NCBI GenBank assembly: GCA_947478845.1
Contig: CANJXC010000002.1
Span: 124,001-188,000 of the forward strand
Origin: Spirochaetales bacterium
GTDB lineage: Bacteria > Spirochaetota > Spirochaetia > JABEVK01
Direction of reading: 5' to 3'
Length of the DNA: 64,000 nucleotides
Every line of letters starts with the position of its first letter. The first letter of the stretch is position 1. Under the pieces are notes generated by a model that saw only the letters and a program-made list of their open reading frames with translations, had not been told where the DNA came from and made no database searches. Positions 8,188-16,594 of the stretch are shown here, piece by piece. Both the position numbers and the translations under genes were made by a program.

Positions 8188-8642
8188 TGGTCGCCCCTGA
8201 GGTGTTTTTTTTCGATCTGCTTAATCCTTTCGACTTTTGCCGTGGAACCGCCGCCTTGGAACTCGGACGCCAGCCAGGCATCGACGATGGTTTTGGCAAG
8301 TTCCGACCCGACCACCCTGGCTCCCATGGTGAGGATCTGCGCATCGTTGCTCTTTCGGGCTCTTTCGGCGGAATAAGTGTCGTGGCAGGTGGCCGCGCGG
8401 ATTCCAAACACCTTATTGGCGGTAATGGCCATGCCCAAGCCAGTGCCACACAGCAAGATGCCCCGATCAAAATGGCCCGCTGCTATTTCTAGAGACACTT
8501 CAAGGGCAATATCGGGGTACATTGCCGGTGCCGAGGTATGGACCCCAAAATCCTTGACGACCAACCCTTTGGCTTCGAGGTGGGCTTTGAGGAGGTTTTT
8601 GAGGTCCAAGGCGGCTTCGTCACAGCCAAGGGCGAGGCTCAT
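8184..8642 (-). CDS. rpiB: RpiB/LacAB-family sugar-phosphate isomerase
   Basis: A protein of 152 residues starting at ATG 8642, which overlaps the upstream stop (ATGA) and follows a GGAGGCACC ribosome-binding site. RpiB signatures are LGCDEAALDLKNLL, the GILLCGTGLGMAITANK loop containing the catalytic Cys, and AATCHDTYSAERARKSNDA. The family isomerises ribose-5-P/ribulose-5-P, and also allose-6-P or tetrulose phosphates. Next to DhaK/DhaL homologues, a tetrulose-4-phosphate isomerase role (as in tetritol catabolism) is plausible inference; ribose-5-P isomerase is the default. Confidence 0.88.
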   Translation of the reverse strand: MSLALGCDEAALDLKNLLKAHLEAKGLVVKDFGVHTSAPAMYPDIALEVSLEIAAGHFDRGILLCGTGLGMAITANKVFGIRAATCHDTYSAERARKSNDAQILTMGARVVGSELAKTIVDAWLASEFQGGGSTAKVERIKQIEKKHLRGDQ

Positions 8643-9508
8643 GGTGCCTCCTGGCGGGCCCACAGTTCAAAGATGGCCGGCTGCGATTCGGCTCCCCGGC
8701 CCATCGCCTGTGCTGCCACAAAAATTTCATGGGCAGCAGCGGTCATGGGAATCGAGGCCTGGCTTTCGGCAGCCAAGGTGCGAGCGTAGCTGAGGTCTTT
8801 CTGCATCATGTTGATGGTTCCCCCTGGAAGGTATTGGCGGGCGGCTATGGCGGGCGCACTCACATCGAGCACCTTCGAGCCGGCCCAGCCTCCTTGTATC
8901 GCCTGATAGAGCACCAAAGGGTCGAGGCCGTTCTTCACGGCCAAGGAAAAACCCTCCGAAATAACGCCGAAGGTGACCCCGACGATCATGTTGTTGACCA
9001 GCTTTGCCACGTTGCCGGCCCCCACTTCTCCGGCTCGAATCACCGAGGATCCCAAGGCCGAGAGGTAAGGGAGAGCCCGCAGGTAATCTCCCTGTGAAGC
9101 CCCTACCATGATGGCCAAGGCCGCAGCCTTGGCACCGGCCTCCCCACCGCTCACCGGCACGTCGGCGTAACCGATGTTGCGAACCGCGACGGCCGCAGAG
9201 ATTCTGCGAGAAACCGAGGGAAGCCCCGTGCTGAGGTCGAGGATCAGCGATCCTTCGGCCAACGTGTCGATGAGACCCCCGGGCGCAAGGATGACGGACT
9301 CGACAATGGCAGCGCTAGGCAGCGAAAGGCACACGACCGAGCATTGGCCTGCTACAGAGGCGGCGCTGTCAGCGCGCTCAACACCGAGGATTCCATGAAA
9401 CTTTGATTCCTGACTATCGAAACCGACTACCCGGAACTTCTTAGCGAGGTTCTCGGCCATGGGTCTGCCCATGATGCCCAGACCAAGGAAACCAACGGTT
9501 TCTGACAT
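8639..9508 (-). CDS. NAD-binding beta-hydroxyacid dehydrogenase (3-hydroxyisobutyrate dehydrogenase/tartronate-semialdehyde reductase family)
   Basis: A protein of 289 residues. Rossmann motif GFLGLGIMGRPMAENL, substrate-binding DVPVSGGEAGAKAAAL and the catalytic lysine region VGAGNVAKLVNNMI match the family (GarR, GlxR, MmsB, LtnD). Start at ATG 9508 follows an AAGGAAG ribosome-binding site. It heads the operon with rpiB, dhaL and the FG-GAP gene. Substrate is probably a 2- or 3-hydroxy acid or a reduced sugar derivative; it cannot be told apart within the family by eye. Confidence 0.85.
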   Translation of the reverse strand: MSETVGFLGLGIMGRPMAENLAKKFRVVGFDSQESKFHGILGVERADSAASVAGQCSVVCLSLPSAAIVESVILAPGGLIDTLAEGSLILDLSTGLPSVSRRISAAVAVRNIGYADVPVSGGEAGAKAAALAIMVGASQGDYLRALPYLSALGSSVIRAGEVGAGNVAKLVNNMIVGVTFGVISEGFSLAVKNGLDPLVLYQAIQGGWAGSKVLDVSAPAIAARQYLPGGTINMMQKDLSYARTLAAESQASIPMTAAAHEIFVAAQAMGRGAESQPAIFELWARQEAP

Positions 9509-9544
9509 CAAAACTTCCTTTTTGCGTGTACGTCCACACAAACC

Positions 9545-9574
9545 ACTATTGGTCTGGCCACCAGACCCTGTCAA
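9545..9574 (-). promoter_or_regulatory. Sigma70-type promoter of the HIBADH-rpiB-dhaL operon
   Basis: On the minus strand there is TTGACA (9574-9569), an 18-base spacer and AATAGT (9550-9545). This lies 36 bases upstream of the ATG at 9508. The spacer contains the inverted repeat listed separately, so a protein bound there would block RNA polymerase. Seen in sequence; activity is inference. Confidence 0.6.
9551..9567. promoter_or_regulatory. Operator candidate 1: inverted repeat GGTCTGG-N3-CCAGACC
   Basis: A perfect 7-base inverted repeat with a 3-base spacer sits exactly between the -35 and -10 of the minus-strand promoter. The TGGT...ACCA core resembles sites of FadR-subgroup GntR repressors that control sugar-acid genes. 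No regulator gene is adjacent. Confidence 0.55.
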
Positions 9575-9584
9575 GCTTCGTAAC

Positions 9585-9596
9585 CTCTGGCCAGAG
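9585..9596. promoter_or_regulatory. Operator candidate 2: palindrome CTCTGGCCAGAG
   Basis: A perfect 12-base palindrome sharing the core TCTGGCCA with operator candidate 1. Its centre is about 31 bases away, close to three helical turns, so both could be held by one cooperatively bound regulator. It lies upstream of a GATAAT (9612-9617) that could be the -10 of the rightward NIPSNAP-SDR-dhaK transcript, overlapping the -35 position. Confidence 0.5.
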
Positions 9597-9659
9597 AACC
9601 GACTTTCAGCCGATAATCAGCTCACTAGTCCCGTGAAGTTGCCCCAAAAAGGACGTCGC

Positions 9660-9968
9660 ATGATCTACGAACTACGATTATACTATCTTTACCCTGACCA
9701 ACTCCCGGCACTTCATAAGAGGTTTGCCAACCATACGCTGAAGCTTTTCGAAAAGCATGGGATCAAGATCGTTGATTCATGGGATGATGCCGAAGGCAAA
9801 GAGGCACTTTATTACATTGTAGAGTTTGCCGATCGCCAGGCCCGTGACCGAGCTTGGACTGCGTTCCAAGACGACCCTGAATGGCAAGAGGCAAAACGTC
9901 ATTCAGAGCTTGATGGTCCCATCGTCGAGCGGGTGGAATCCATTTTTATGAACCGTACTCCGCTCTAA
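9660..9968 (+). CDS. NIPSNAP-family protein
   Basis: A 102-residue protein beginning MIYELRLYYLYPDQLPALHKRF, with FADRQARDRAWTAFQDDPEW and a C-terminal SIFMNRTPL. These are the hallmarks of the dimeric ferredoxin-like NIPSNAP fold. ATG 9660 follows AAAAAGGACG. The family often sits in sugar or aromatic catabolic operons as an accessory enzyme of unknown reaction. Here it is first in the rightward operon with an SDR and dhaK. Confidence 0.8.
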   Translation: MIYELRLYYLYPDQLPALHKRFANHTLKLFEKHGIKIVDSWDDAEGKEALYYIVEFADRQARDRAWTAFQDDPEWQEAKRHSELDGPIVERVESIFMNRTPL

Positions 9969-10013
9969 TTTTCAAAGTCCGTGGTAAGCTTGAAACCACC
10001 AAGGAGTACAAAT

Positions 10014-10769
10014 ATGTCCATCGACATGAACTTCCCATTGAAGGGAAAGGTGGCTCTGATCACCGGAGGCGCCTCGGGCATCGGACGGGCTATTGCCGAG
10101 GCTTTTGCCTCAAAAGGCGTGGCGGTGGCCGTGGCCGACCTGGACGGCGCGGCCGCGGCCACTGTTGTCAAAGAACTCGGCGGCGAGTCTTCGGCGCACC
10201 ACTGCGACGTCACCGATCAGGACTCTATCGCCAAGGTGGTTGCTGAAGTTCTTGCGAAACACAAACGCATCGACATCCTGGTCAACAGCGCGGGAATCGC
10301 AGCCCTTGATCCCGCTGAAGACCTCGGCCGGAAAGCTTGGGATCTTACCCTCAGCGTCAACCTCAGCGGCACGTTTTTCATGTCTCAGGCCGTAGGGAGG
10401 GTGATGCTAAAGGCCGGCAAGGGCAAAATTGTCAACCTCGCCTCGCAGGCAGCCAGTGTCGCTATCGAGGGCCACGTAGCGTACTGCGCCTCGAAGTTCG
10501 GAGTGCTGGGCCTCACAAAAGTCATGGCCGCGGAATGGGCAGGCCGAGGCGTCACGGTAAACTCAATTTCCCCCACAGTTGTCTTGACGGAACTGGGAAA
10601 GAAGGCCTGGGACGGACCCAAGGGCGAGGCGCTGAAAAAGATGATCCCCACTGGAAGGTTTGCCAGGCCCGAAGAAATTGCCGCGGCAGCAGTTTTCTTG
10701 GTTTCCGACGGTGCCGACATGATCAACGGTGCCGACCTGCTGGTGGACGGCGGGTACACGATAAGGTGA
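10014..10769 (+). CDS. SDR-family oxidoreductase (polyol/ketose dehydrogenase type)
   Basis: A protein of 251 residues. Start ATG 10014 with AAGGAG six bases upstream. TGGASGIGRAIAEAF cofactor motif, ADLDGAAA acidic NAD-preferring turn, NSAGIAALDP, IVNLASQAAS, YCASK and the C-terminal GADLLVDGGYTI are canonical for classical SDRs. The closest functional types are polyol or hydroxy-acid dehydrogenases. Placement between NIPSNAP and dhaK suggests it produces or consumes the ketose phosphorylated by DhaKL. Inference only for substrate. Confidence 0.87.
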   Translation: MSIDMNFPLKGKVALITGGASGIGRAIAEAFASKGVAVAVADLDGAAAATVVKELGGESSAHHCDVTDQDSIAKVVAEVLAKHKRIDILVNSAGIAALDPAEDLGRKAWDLTLSVNLSGTFFMSQAVGRVMLKAGKGKIVNLASQAASVAIEGHVAYCASKFGVLGLTKVMAAEWAGRGVTVNSISPTVVLTELGKKAWDGPKGEALKKMIPTGRFARPEEIAAAAVFLVSDGADMINGADLLVDGGYTIR

Positions 10770-10799
10770 GTCTTAAAAAACGATAAAGGTGGTTGTCCC

Positions 10800-11825
10800 A
10801 TGCAGCGGATACTTAATGATCCCAATGACGTCGTAGCCGATATGCTGCGAGGCTTCTTGAAGGCCCACTCGCGGTTGGTCCAAGCTACCGCGAACCCTAA
10901 GGTGGTCAAATACAAGGCAGCTCCGGTAAAGGGAAAAGTTGGCTTGGTGACCGGCGGAGGCTCAGGCCACAAACCGGCATTCGTGGGCTACATAGGCCGC
11001 AACCTGCTCGACGCGGTGGCTGTAGGGGAAGTTTTCTCCTCGCCTACGGCCAAGAGTTTCCTCGACGCCTTTCTGGCCGCCGATGGGGGAGCCGGCATAG
11101 CCTGCCTCTACGGAAACTACGCCGGCGACAACATGAACGTCAAAATGGCCATCAAGAAGGCCGCAGAGCGGGGTCTCACAGTGAAGACTGTCGTTGCCAA
11201 CGACGACGTGGCCTCCGCACCTCACGACCAGAGAGAAAAGCGCAGGGGGGTCGCTGGCGAGGTTCTCATGTGGAAAGTGGGCGGAGCCAAAGCGTCGTTG
11301 GGCGGAGACCTCGATGCTGTGATCGCAGTCGCCCAAAAAGCCATCGACTACACCCGCAGCGTTGGTATTGGGCTAACACCTTGCACCATTCCCGCCGTGG
11401 GACAACCGAACTTTTCCATCGAAGCAGGAACCATGGAAGTGGGAATCGGCCACCACGGTGAGCCCGGGGTTCGTGTAGAGCCCCTTAAGACCGCGAAACA
11501 GATGGCCCTCGAAATGGTAGACCTCTTGGTGCCGGATTTACCCTTCGTCGCTGGACACGAAGTTGTCGTGCTGGTGTCGGGACTCGGAGCCACCCCCGTC
11601 ATGGAACTCTACATCCTTTACGACGAGGTGGAGAGGCTACTTCTAGAGCGAAACATCACCGTTTTCAGGCCCTACGTGGGTAACTATTTCACCTCATTGG
11701 AAATGCAGGGAGCAACCTTGACGCTTATGAAGCTCGACCCCGAGTTGAAACAGCTCATTGAGCTCGACTCGGAGTCGATGGGCCTCACCCAATTCTCCGG
11801 AATCACAGCTCCAGCACACTCTTGA
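10800..11825 (+). CDS. dhaK: Dihydroxyacetone kinase subunit K (DhaK), ketose-binding
   Basis: A protein of 341 residues. Signatures: LVTGGGSGHKPAFVGYIG, GGAGIACLYGNYAGDNMNV, ANDDVASAP and MEVGIGHHGEPGV. The last contains the family's His that binds the ketone carbonyl covalently. Known substrates of homologues are dihydroxyacetone, and D- or L-erythrulose in tetritol pathways. DhaL is on the opposite strand. The 3' end overlaps the converging barrel gene by 23 bases. Confidence 0.9.
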   Translation: MQRILNDPNDVVADMLRGFLKAHSRLVQATANPKVVKYKAAPVKGKVGLVTGGGSGHKPAFVGYIGRNLLDAVAVGEVFSSPTAKSFLDAFLAADGGAGIACLYGNYAGDNMNVKMAIKKAAERGLTVKTVVANDDVASAPHDQREKRRGVAGEVLMWKVGGAKASLGGDLDAVIAVAQKAIDYTRSVGIGLTPCTIPAVGQPNFSIEAGTMEVGIGHHGEPGVRVEPLKTAKQMALEMVDLLVPDLPFVAGHEVVVLVSGLGATPVMELYILYDEVERLLLERNITVFRPYVGNYFTSLEMQGATLTLMKLDPELKQLIELDSESMGLTQFSGITAPAHS

Positions 11826-13050
11826 GTCCTAAGGTAAAGCTCCCCGGCGGGACCCGCAATGTAAACTCCCGGTTGGTCGGGCCACCGTTGTAGCCCACGC
11901 TGAGGGAAAAGGGCAGAGTCTTGGGCAGGCGCACACTAAGCGACGCCGTGGCCGTGTAAGAGAGGTCGCTCAGGTTAGCAATGGTGCTCACACTGCCATC
12001 AATCGCATCGGTAAGGAGCTTAGTCTTGCTTAGCGAGGCAAACACATACTGCTGACCCCAACGGAAGGGCACAAAATTAGCGAGAACCAGACCGGTTAGT
12101 TCGGTATCGGACTTGCCGTCGGGGTTCTCAAACGCCTCGAAGCGAAGGGTAAAGTCGTCCAATGACTTTTCGCCGCCTAGACTCGCCGCCCAGCTGTAGG
12201 TGTAATCGTTCAACGGTACCGTGGCCCCGTACTCGCCCCAAAGATCGAATCCGAGCAGGCGGCCGCTGAAGGTGGCACCGGCCTGCGGTTTGGACGATTT
12301 GCCGTAGGAGCCCTGAACTCCAATGTTGAAGCCCCAAAGTGTGGTATCGATCCTTGCCGCTACCGAACCTTTTTCGATCAGGTCCTGCGGAGCGCCGGCA
12401 GCATTGAGCGTTTGGGATAGGTCACCAAATAAGAATACATTGCCTACCCCCACTGGGAGGTGGAGGCGCAATCCCGGCTTGCCCGTGCGTATATCGATGG
12501 CTGCCTGGGAGTCTGCCGGTCTCTGGTTGATGAAGTCGGCAGGGCTCCAGAAAAAGGCCGAGCCCCAATTTACCAACTGATTGCCTAGGCGCACAAACAG
12601 GATTTTGCTCACGTCAAAGCTCAGGTACACCTCAGAAAGCTGAAACTTTGGTGTATCGAGCGAGGGCTGAGCCAGTTGAAAAGCCGTTTTAAAGACCGAG
12701 TCGTTTGTGGAAGTCAGCCAGGTGTGGCCAAACGAATAGCTAACAAAGAACTGGCCCGTATCGGGCTTGTCGGCCTTCAGGAAGCCCTTGCCCGACACCA
12801 AGCTCTGTGCACCGTAAGCCTGCCGATCGGAAGGAATAAGCAGCGAGGTGTCGGAGAGCACGCTGACCCCGCCCAGCCAGGTCAGCTTGGTGGTTTCAGC
12901 TGAGGTCTGACTGGCTGTCAACGTCTGGTCAAACGCACCTTCGGCGAAAATATCGTCTTCGGAGGCCTCATCCTGTGCGAAGAGCGGCGAAAGGGCCACA
13001 AACAATGTAAGGACCGCGAGCAGTACCCTCTTGGGTTGTTGTTGGTTCAT
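11803..13050 (-). CDS. Outer-membrane beta-barrel protein of an ABC/LolA-like system (copy 1)
   Basis: A protein of 415 residues with a signal peptide ending SPLFAQ (about residue 26), then an acidic EDDIFAEGAF segment. The body is made of amphipathic beta-strands (for example LFGDLSQTLNAAG, TLRFEAFENPDG, YVFASLSKTKLLTD) ending GSFTLGLKSVLEL. The segment at 151-176, VRLGNQLVNWGSAFFWSP, is closely echoed in the protein at 60220-61716 (VRFGKQSASWGVAYFYSP). A shared DD-x-FA motif follows the signal peptide in both. It is the last gene of the TetR-LolD-FtsX-FtsX-LolA-like operon, 11 bases after the LolA-like gene. DUF1302-type barrels are a possible wider family. Confidence 0.75.
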   Translation of the reverse strand: MNQQQPKRVLLAVLTLFVALSPLFAQDEASEDDIFAEGAFDQTLTASQTSAETTKLTWLGGVSVLSDTSLLIPSDRQAYGAQSLVSGKGFLKADKPDTGQFFVSYSFGHTWLTSTNDSVFKTAFQLAQPSLDTPKFQLSEVYLSFDVSKILFVRLGNQLVNWGSAFFWSPADFINQRPADSQAAIDIRTGKPGLRLHLPVGVGNVFLFGDLSQTLNAAGAPQDLIEKGSVAARIDTTLWGFNIGVQGSYGKSSKPQAGATFSGRLLGFDLWGEYGATVPLNDYTYSWAASLGGEKSLDDFTLRFEAFENPDGKSDTELTGLVLANFVPFRWGQQYVFASLSKTKLLTDAIDGSVSTIANLSDLSYTATASLSVRLPKTLPFSLSVGYNGGPTNREFTLRVPPGSFTLGLKSVLEL

Positions 13051-13061
13051 GAGGGCACTCC

Positions 13062-13823
13062 TTAGCGGGATTGTTCTTCCAGAAAGGCTTGGCTGAAGGT
13101 GTAATCGGGGATTTTTCCTGTGCCGATATCGTCGTTGCTCAACAGCGTGCTCTGATTCTTCTCAAGATTGTTCTTGGCAAGGAGCTTCGTGAACAGGAAC
13201 TTGCCCTTGGCAACTTCTTTGAAATCTACGTAGTAGGTGGTTCGCAGCAAGGTCTTGCTGGCTGAATAGTTCTCCACCTTCACCGGGAGATTATTGGTCT
13301 TGTTCAAGTACCACTTCTGCACAGGGAAGCTCACATCGAGAGTTTTGGCATCCAGTTGGACAACAGTCGTGTCGTACTTGGAGATCTTCTCGTCGCCTGT
13401 CACTTTGGCGGTGTACTGGCTCAAAAGGTCCTGCTTGCCAAAAAGGTCGGTGCGCACGTCGGTGCTTCCCACGTCGTCTTTTCGGTTGCGGAAAACAAAC
13501 TCGCGGGTGCTGGGCAGATACAGGTATAGGTTGTCGTTGTCGCGATAATAGCCTTTTCCCTTTTCGCTGTCGGGGTACTGAAACAAAATGGTAAACTTGC
13601 CGGCTGTGTCCCGGCGGAAAATCCTGAGGCGGAGCACCCGATCGGCCTCGCCTTCTTTTTTTTGCACCAGGGTGAAAGTGCTGGTCATGTCGAGAGATTC
13701 CGTGTTGATTTTGTTTTCCAAATCCTTGATCAGAGCTGTCCCCACAGCGGCAGGATCAGAGTTTTGGGCCGACAACGTGGCGGCAAGGAGCAGGAATAGG
13801 CCTGCGGAAATGAAGCGGTTCAT
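13062..13823 (-). CDS. Outer-membrane lipoprotein-sorting protein, LolA-like (copy 1)
   Basis: A protein of 253 residues with a signal peptide (MNRFISAGLFLLLAATLSAQ). The periplasmic half-barrel features of the LolA-like family (Pfam LolA_like type) include LRIFRRDTAGKFTILF, GKGYYRDNDNLYLYLPSTREF and QKWYLNKTNNLPVKVENY. The C-terminal KIPDYTFSQAFL matches KLPDTVFTQAYL in the second copy. Start ATG 13823 has AGGAGG upstream. It presumably carries a lipid or lipoprotein from the FtsX-type transporter to the outer-membrane barrel. It is not LolA proper, which is shorter. Confidence 0.8.
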   Translation of the reverse strand: MNRFISAGLFLLLAATLSAQNSDPAAVGTALIKDLENKINTESLDMTSTFTLVQKKEGEADRVLRLRIFRRDTAGKFTILFQYPDSEKGKGYYRDNDNLYLYLPSTREFVFRNRKDDVGSTDVRTDLFGKQDLLSQYTAKVTGDEKISKYDTTVVQLDAKTLDVSFPVQKWYLNKTNNLPVKVENYSASKTLLRTTYYVDFKEVAKGKFLFTKLLAKNNLEKNQSTLLSNDDIGTGKIPDYTFSQAFLEEQSR

Positions 13824-13837
13824 GAAGCCTCCTAGGC

Positions 13838-15163
13838 TCAATAGGTTTTCGAGAGGGCGACGGCCGCCCGGATTTTGCCCCCGTGGCGAGCAGGGAAGAA
13901 CGAGAAGATTGCAGTAAACAACAACGCGACGGTCAGGATTAGACCCAGGGATCCCAGAGTAGGAATAAGCACCAAGTGGCCTTGGTCGAGGAAGAGGCTT
14001 AAGATTCCGGCGGGGGGCAGCGTGAGAAGGTTGCTGACGAAACCGATGATCAGAAGCGCGGCGGTGAGGCCCGCAAGCACAAACAGAAGGCTCAGGAACA
14101 CGTTCTCAAAGATCAGCATCAGAACGATGTCCTTGGTTTCGGTACCTATGGCCCTCAGGGTTCCTATTTCCTGCATGCGGTCGTTGATGGTCATGCGCAT
14201 GTTGATGAAAATCGAAATGGCGATGATGAACAGCATGATGGCCGCGAGGAAGCCACCGGCGGCATTGACCGCGTCGAGCACCTGCGCCAAAATGGCGACC
14301 ACTTCATTCACCGTGGCGATAGTGAGGCGGTTCTCGTTGACGTCGACCCCTTCGGATTTGTTCTTGGGCGTCGATGATGAAACCACCGAAATGGCATCGG
14401 AACTGCTCTCCGGCTTGCTGGTGACGTAGCCGGCATCTTTGAGAAGGCCCAAAAGTTTTTCACGCTTGACATCTAGACCGTCGGTATTCTTGAAGTACAC
14501 AAAAAGAGTGCTTGCGGAAAGCTTGTCTCCCATGGCAAGGGACTGCAGGAAGTCAAAATGGCAAAGCACAATTCCCTGCACGAAGTAGTTGGCGCTTTCG
14601 TAGATTCCCTTCACCCGGATGGTGCCGGTATTGAAGGCTCCAAAAATCGTACGGGTGCTGATAACCACCTCGTCGTCGAGCTTTAGCTTGAGGTAGTCGG
14701 CGGTATCCTTCGAAACAAGCACCCCGTTTTCTTGCGCCACGTAGTCTGCCCAACTGCCCTGGACAAAGTTCACCTGATCGCGAAGGCCGGTGTCTTTGGC
14801 AGTGTTAATGCCCTGAAAGCTCAGGCTCTTACTTTGTCCGAGGTAGTAAACGGTGCTGGTTAACTTGTAGCGAGCCAGCACGGTTACTTCACCGGGGTAC
14901 TCGTCCTCAATGACTTTGGTGATTTTGGGGTAGTCAGAGACCCCGATAAGGGTTTTCCCTTTGACAACTTTGCCGCCCGAAAGGGTCAGGTGTCCCGCCG
15001 CCGCCGAAATCAGGTTTCCTGAGAAGTTTTTCTTCACCCCATCGGAAAACGAGAACAGCAGGAGCATGAGAATGGCCACAACAAAGTAATTGACGCCAAG
15101 GGTGAAGCTGCGTTTTTTTTGGCGGAAGATGTTTTTGAACGCTAAAGAAAGGTAATAGGGCAT
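13838..15163 (-). CDS. FtsX/LolCE-type ABC transporter permease (copy 1, second permease)
   Basis: A protein of 441 residues. Topology is that of MacB/LolCE permeases: an N-terminal helix after KNIFRQKKRS, a large periplasmic domain (about 45-270) and three C-terminal helices. The FtsX signature MRMTINDRMQEIGTLRAIGTE lies between the second and third helices. The C-terminus, ALLFTAIFSFFPARHGGKI, is typical. It starts 9 bases after the preceding permease gene and pairs with it. These transporters extract lipoproteins or lipids from the inner membrane instead of passing solutes through a channel. Confidence 0.85.
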   Translation of the reverse strand: MPYYLSLAFKNIFRQKKRSFTLGVNYFVVAILMLLLFSFSDGVKKNFSGNLISAAAGHLTLSGGKVVKGKTLIGVSDYPKITKVIEDEYPGEVTVLARYKLTSTVYYLGQSKSLSFQGINTAKDTGLRDQVNFVQGSWADYVAQENGVLVSKDTADYLKLKLDDEVVISTRTIFGAFNTGTIRVKGIYESANYFVQGIVLCHFDFLQSLAMGDKLSASTLFVYFKNTDGLDVKREKLLGLLKDAGYVTSKPESSSDAISVVSSSTPKNKSEGVDVNENRLTIATVNEVVAILAQVLDAVNAAGGFLAAIMLFIIAISIFINMRMTINDRMQEIGTLRAIGTETKDIVLMLIFENVFLSLLFVLAGLTAALLIIGFVSNLLTLPPAGILSLFLDQGHLVLIPTLGSLGLILTVALLFTAIFSFFPARHGGKIRAAVALSKTY

Positions 15164-15172
15164 GGGATCTCC

Positions 15173-16594
15173 TTAGACGCCGCTCATGGCTTTGAGAGGC
15201 GATATATCCACCGCGACGCGGATGGGGTAAAGGGTGGCCAGAAAGGATACGACAAGGACCAAGCCAACACCGGTCAAGAAAGGTACCGGGCTAATCACTA
15301 AGTTCAGGGGGCCACCGCCCACCAGATACTGCGCCACGATGTCGGGCAGTTGAACACCGCCGGAACCAAAGCTGGCAATCAGGAGAAGGCTCAAGCTGAT
15401 TCCTACCACTGCTGCGAAAAGGTTGAGCAGAATACTTTCCCACAGAAAGATGGCTGAAACGAAGCTTTTATCAGCCCCTATTGCCCTCAAGGTTCCAATT
15501 TCGCCCGTGCGCTCGAGGATGTTGATGATCAGGGTGTTCATGAGAATGAAAACCACGATGAGGAAGATCAGGAAGGTCGCCCCGTAGATGACGGCCTGAA
15601 GGATGTCGGCAACGCTGGCAAAGAAGCTGGAGGCTTTGTTCCACGGAATCGACTTCACCTGAAAACCTTGAGCTTCCACGTCTTTGAGGAAGGCTTCCGC
15701 TCGCCCGGAATCTTTGAGCTTGATAGCAATCTGTGTAGATCCGGTGAGTTCTTCTTTGGCCAGCGAAGCCACGTCGAGCTTGTCGAAGGCCGCTGTGTCG
15801 GCGAGGCCAAAAATAGCATCGTCGCTGGTGGCGGCGAAGGCATCATCCATGGTGGCTGGCAGCGAACCGGTGGCAATCCCCGTGAAATTGAACAGGCTGC
15901 TGTAGGTGCGCATGTCCATGAAATTGATGTAATTAAACACATTGCTATAGTGCTTGGGCTCGAAATACCCCAATATCTGACTGGGGACAGCATTCACGCT
16001 TCCGCCCCCCGTGAGGCTCAGAAGGGTTACCTTCTGGCCCGGCTCGAGAGTGACGCCATACTTGTCGCGGTAGGCTTTTTTCTGCATCTCGCTGAGTAAA
16101 ACTCCCTGCGAGGATGGGGACCCCTCTGAACCGAAGTACTGACCCGTGGTGACCTTCAAGTTGTCGAAGGTTTTTTGGTAGCGGGCCGTGTCGACGGCAT
16201 AAAACAGAATGGGTAGATCAATTTTCGCTCCATCCTTCACCGTGGAGATCAGGCCGTAGTTCTGCCCGATGGAAACAAAAGATTCCACATCTGGGTTCGA
16301 ATCGAGCCAAGTCTCAATCTTGCGCGAGTCTTCCACCACAGGCAGCGGGGTGTTGAAGCTGAACGGGGAAGGAATCTCCCGCGAACGGTTGGAGTAGAGT
16401 TCTAGGTCGCCGGTAAAGTAGCTAACGATGGCCTTCTTGCTTTCACTTTGCGCCGAGGAGGCGAAGGTACCGCCAAAAACGATAAGGAAGGTACCAATAG
16501 TGACCAGGCTTCCGATGAGCAGCATTCGCGTCTTGCGGCGGAGTATAGACCGCATCGCGATGCGGATCGCAGCGGGCTTGAACAGATCCCTCAT
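15173..16594 (-). CDS. FtsX/LolCE-type ABC transporter permease (copy 1, first permease)
   Basis: A protein of 473 residues. N-terminal helix IGSLVTIGTFLIVFGGTF, a periplasmic domain, then FLIFLIVVFILMNTLIINILERTGEIGTLRAIGADK, with the coupling motif that follows the second helix in FtsX-type permeases. The C-terminal end is ATLYPIRVAVDISPLKAM. The truncated gene at the end of the window ends WIYPVSIALKVSPLKAI, marking it as the counterpart in copy 2. ATG overlaps the stop of the ATPase gene (ATGA). Confidence 0.85.
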   Translation of the reverse strand: MRDLFKPAAIRIAMRSILRRKTRMLLIGSLVTIGTFLIVFGGTFASSAQSESKKAIVSYFTGDLELYSNRSREIPSPFSFNTPLPVVEDSRKIETWLDSNPDVESFVSIGQNYGLISTVKDGAKIDLPILFYAVDTARYQKTFDNLKVTTGQYFGSEGSPSSQGVLLSEMQKKAYRDKYGVTLEPGQKVTLLSLTGGGSVNAVPSQILGYFEPKHYSNVFNYINFMDMRTYSSLFNFTGIATGSLPATMDDAFAATSDDAIFGLADTAAFDKLDVASLAKEELTGSTQIAIKLKDSGRAEAFLKDVEAQGFQVKSIPWNKASSFFASVADILQAVIYGATFLIFLIVVFILMNTLIINILERTGEIGTLRAIGADKSFVSAIFLWESILLNLFAAVVGISLSLLLIASFGSGGVQLPDIVAQYLVGGGPLNLVISPVPFLTGVGLVLVVSFLATLYPIRVAVDISPLKAMSGV

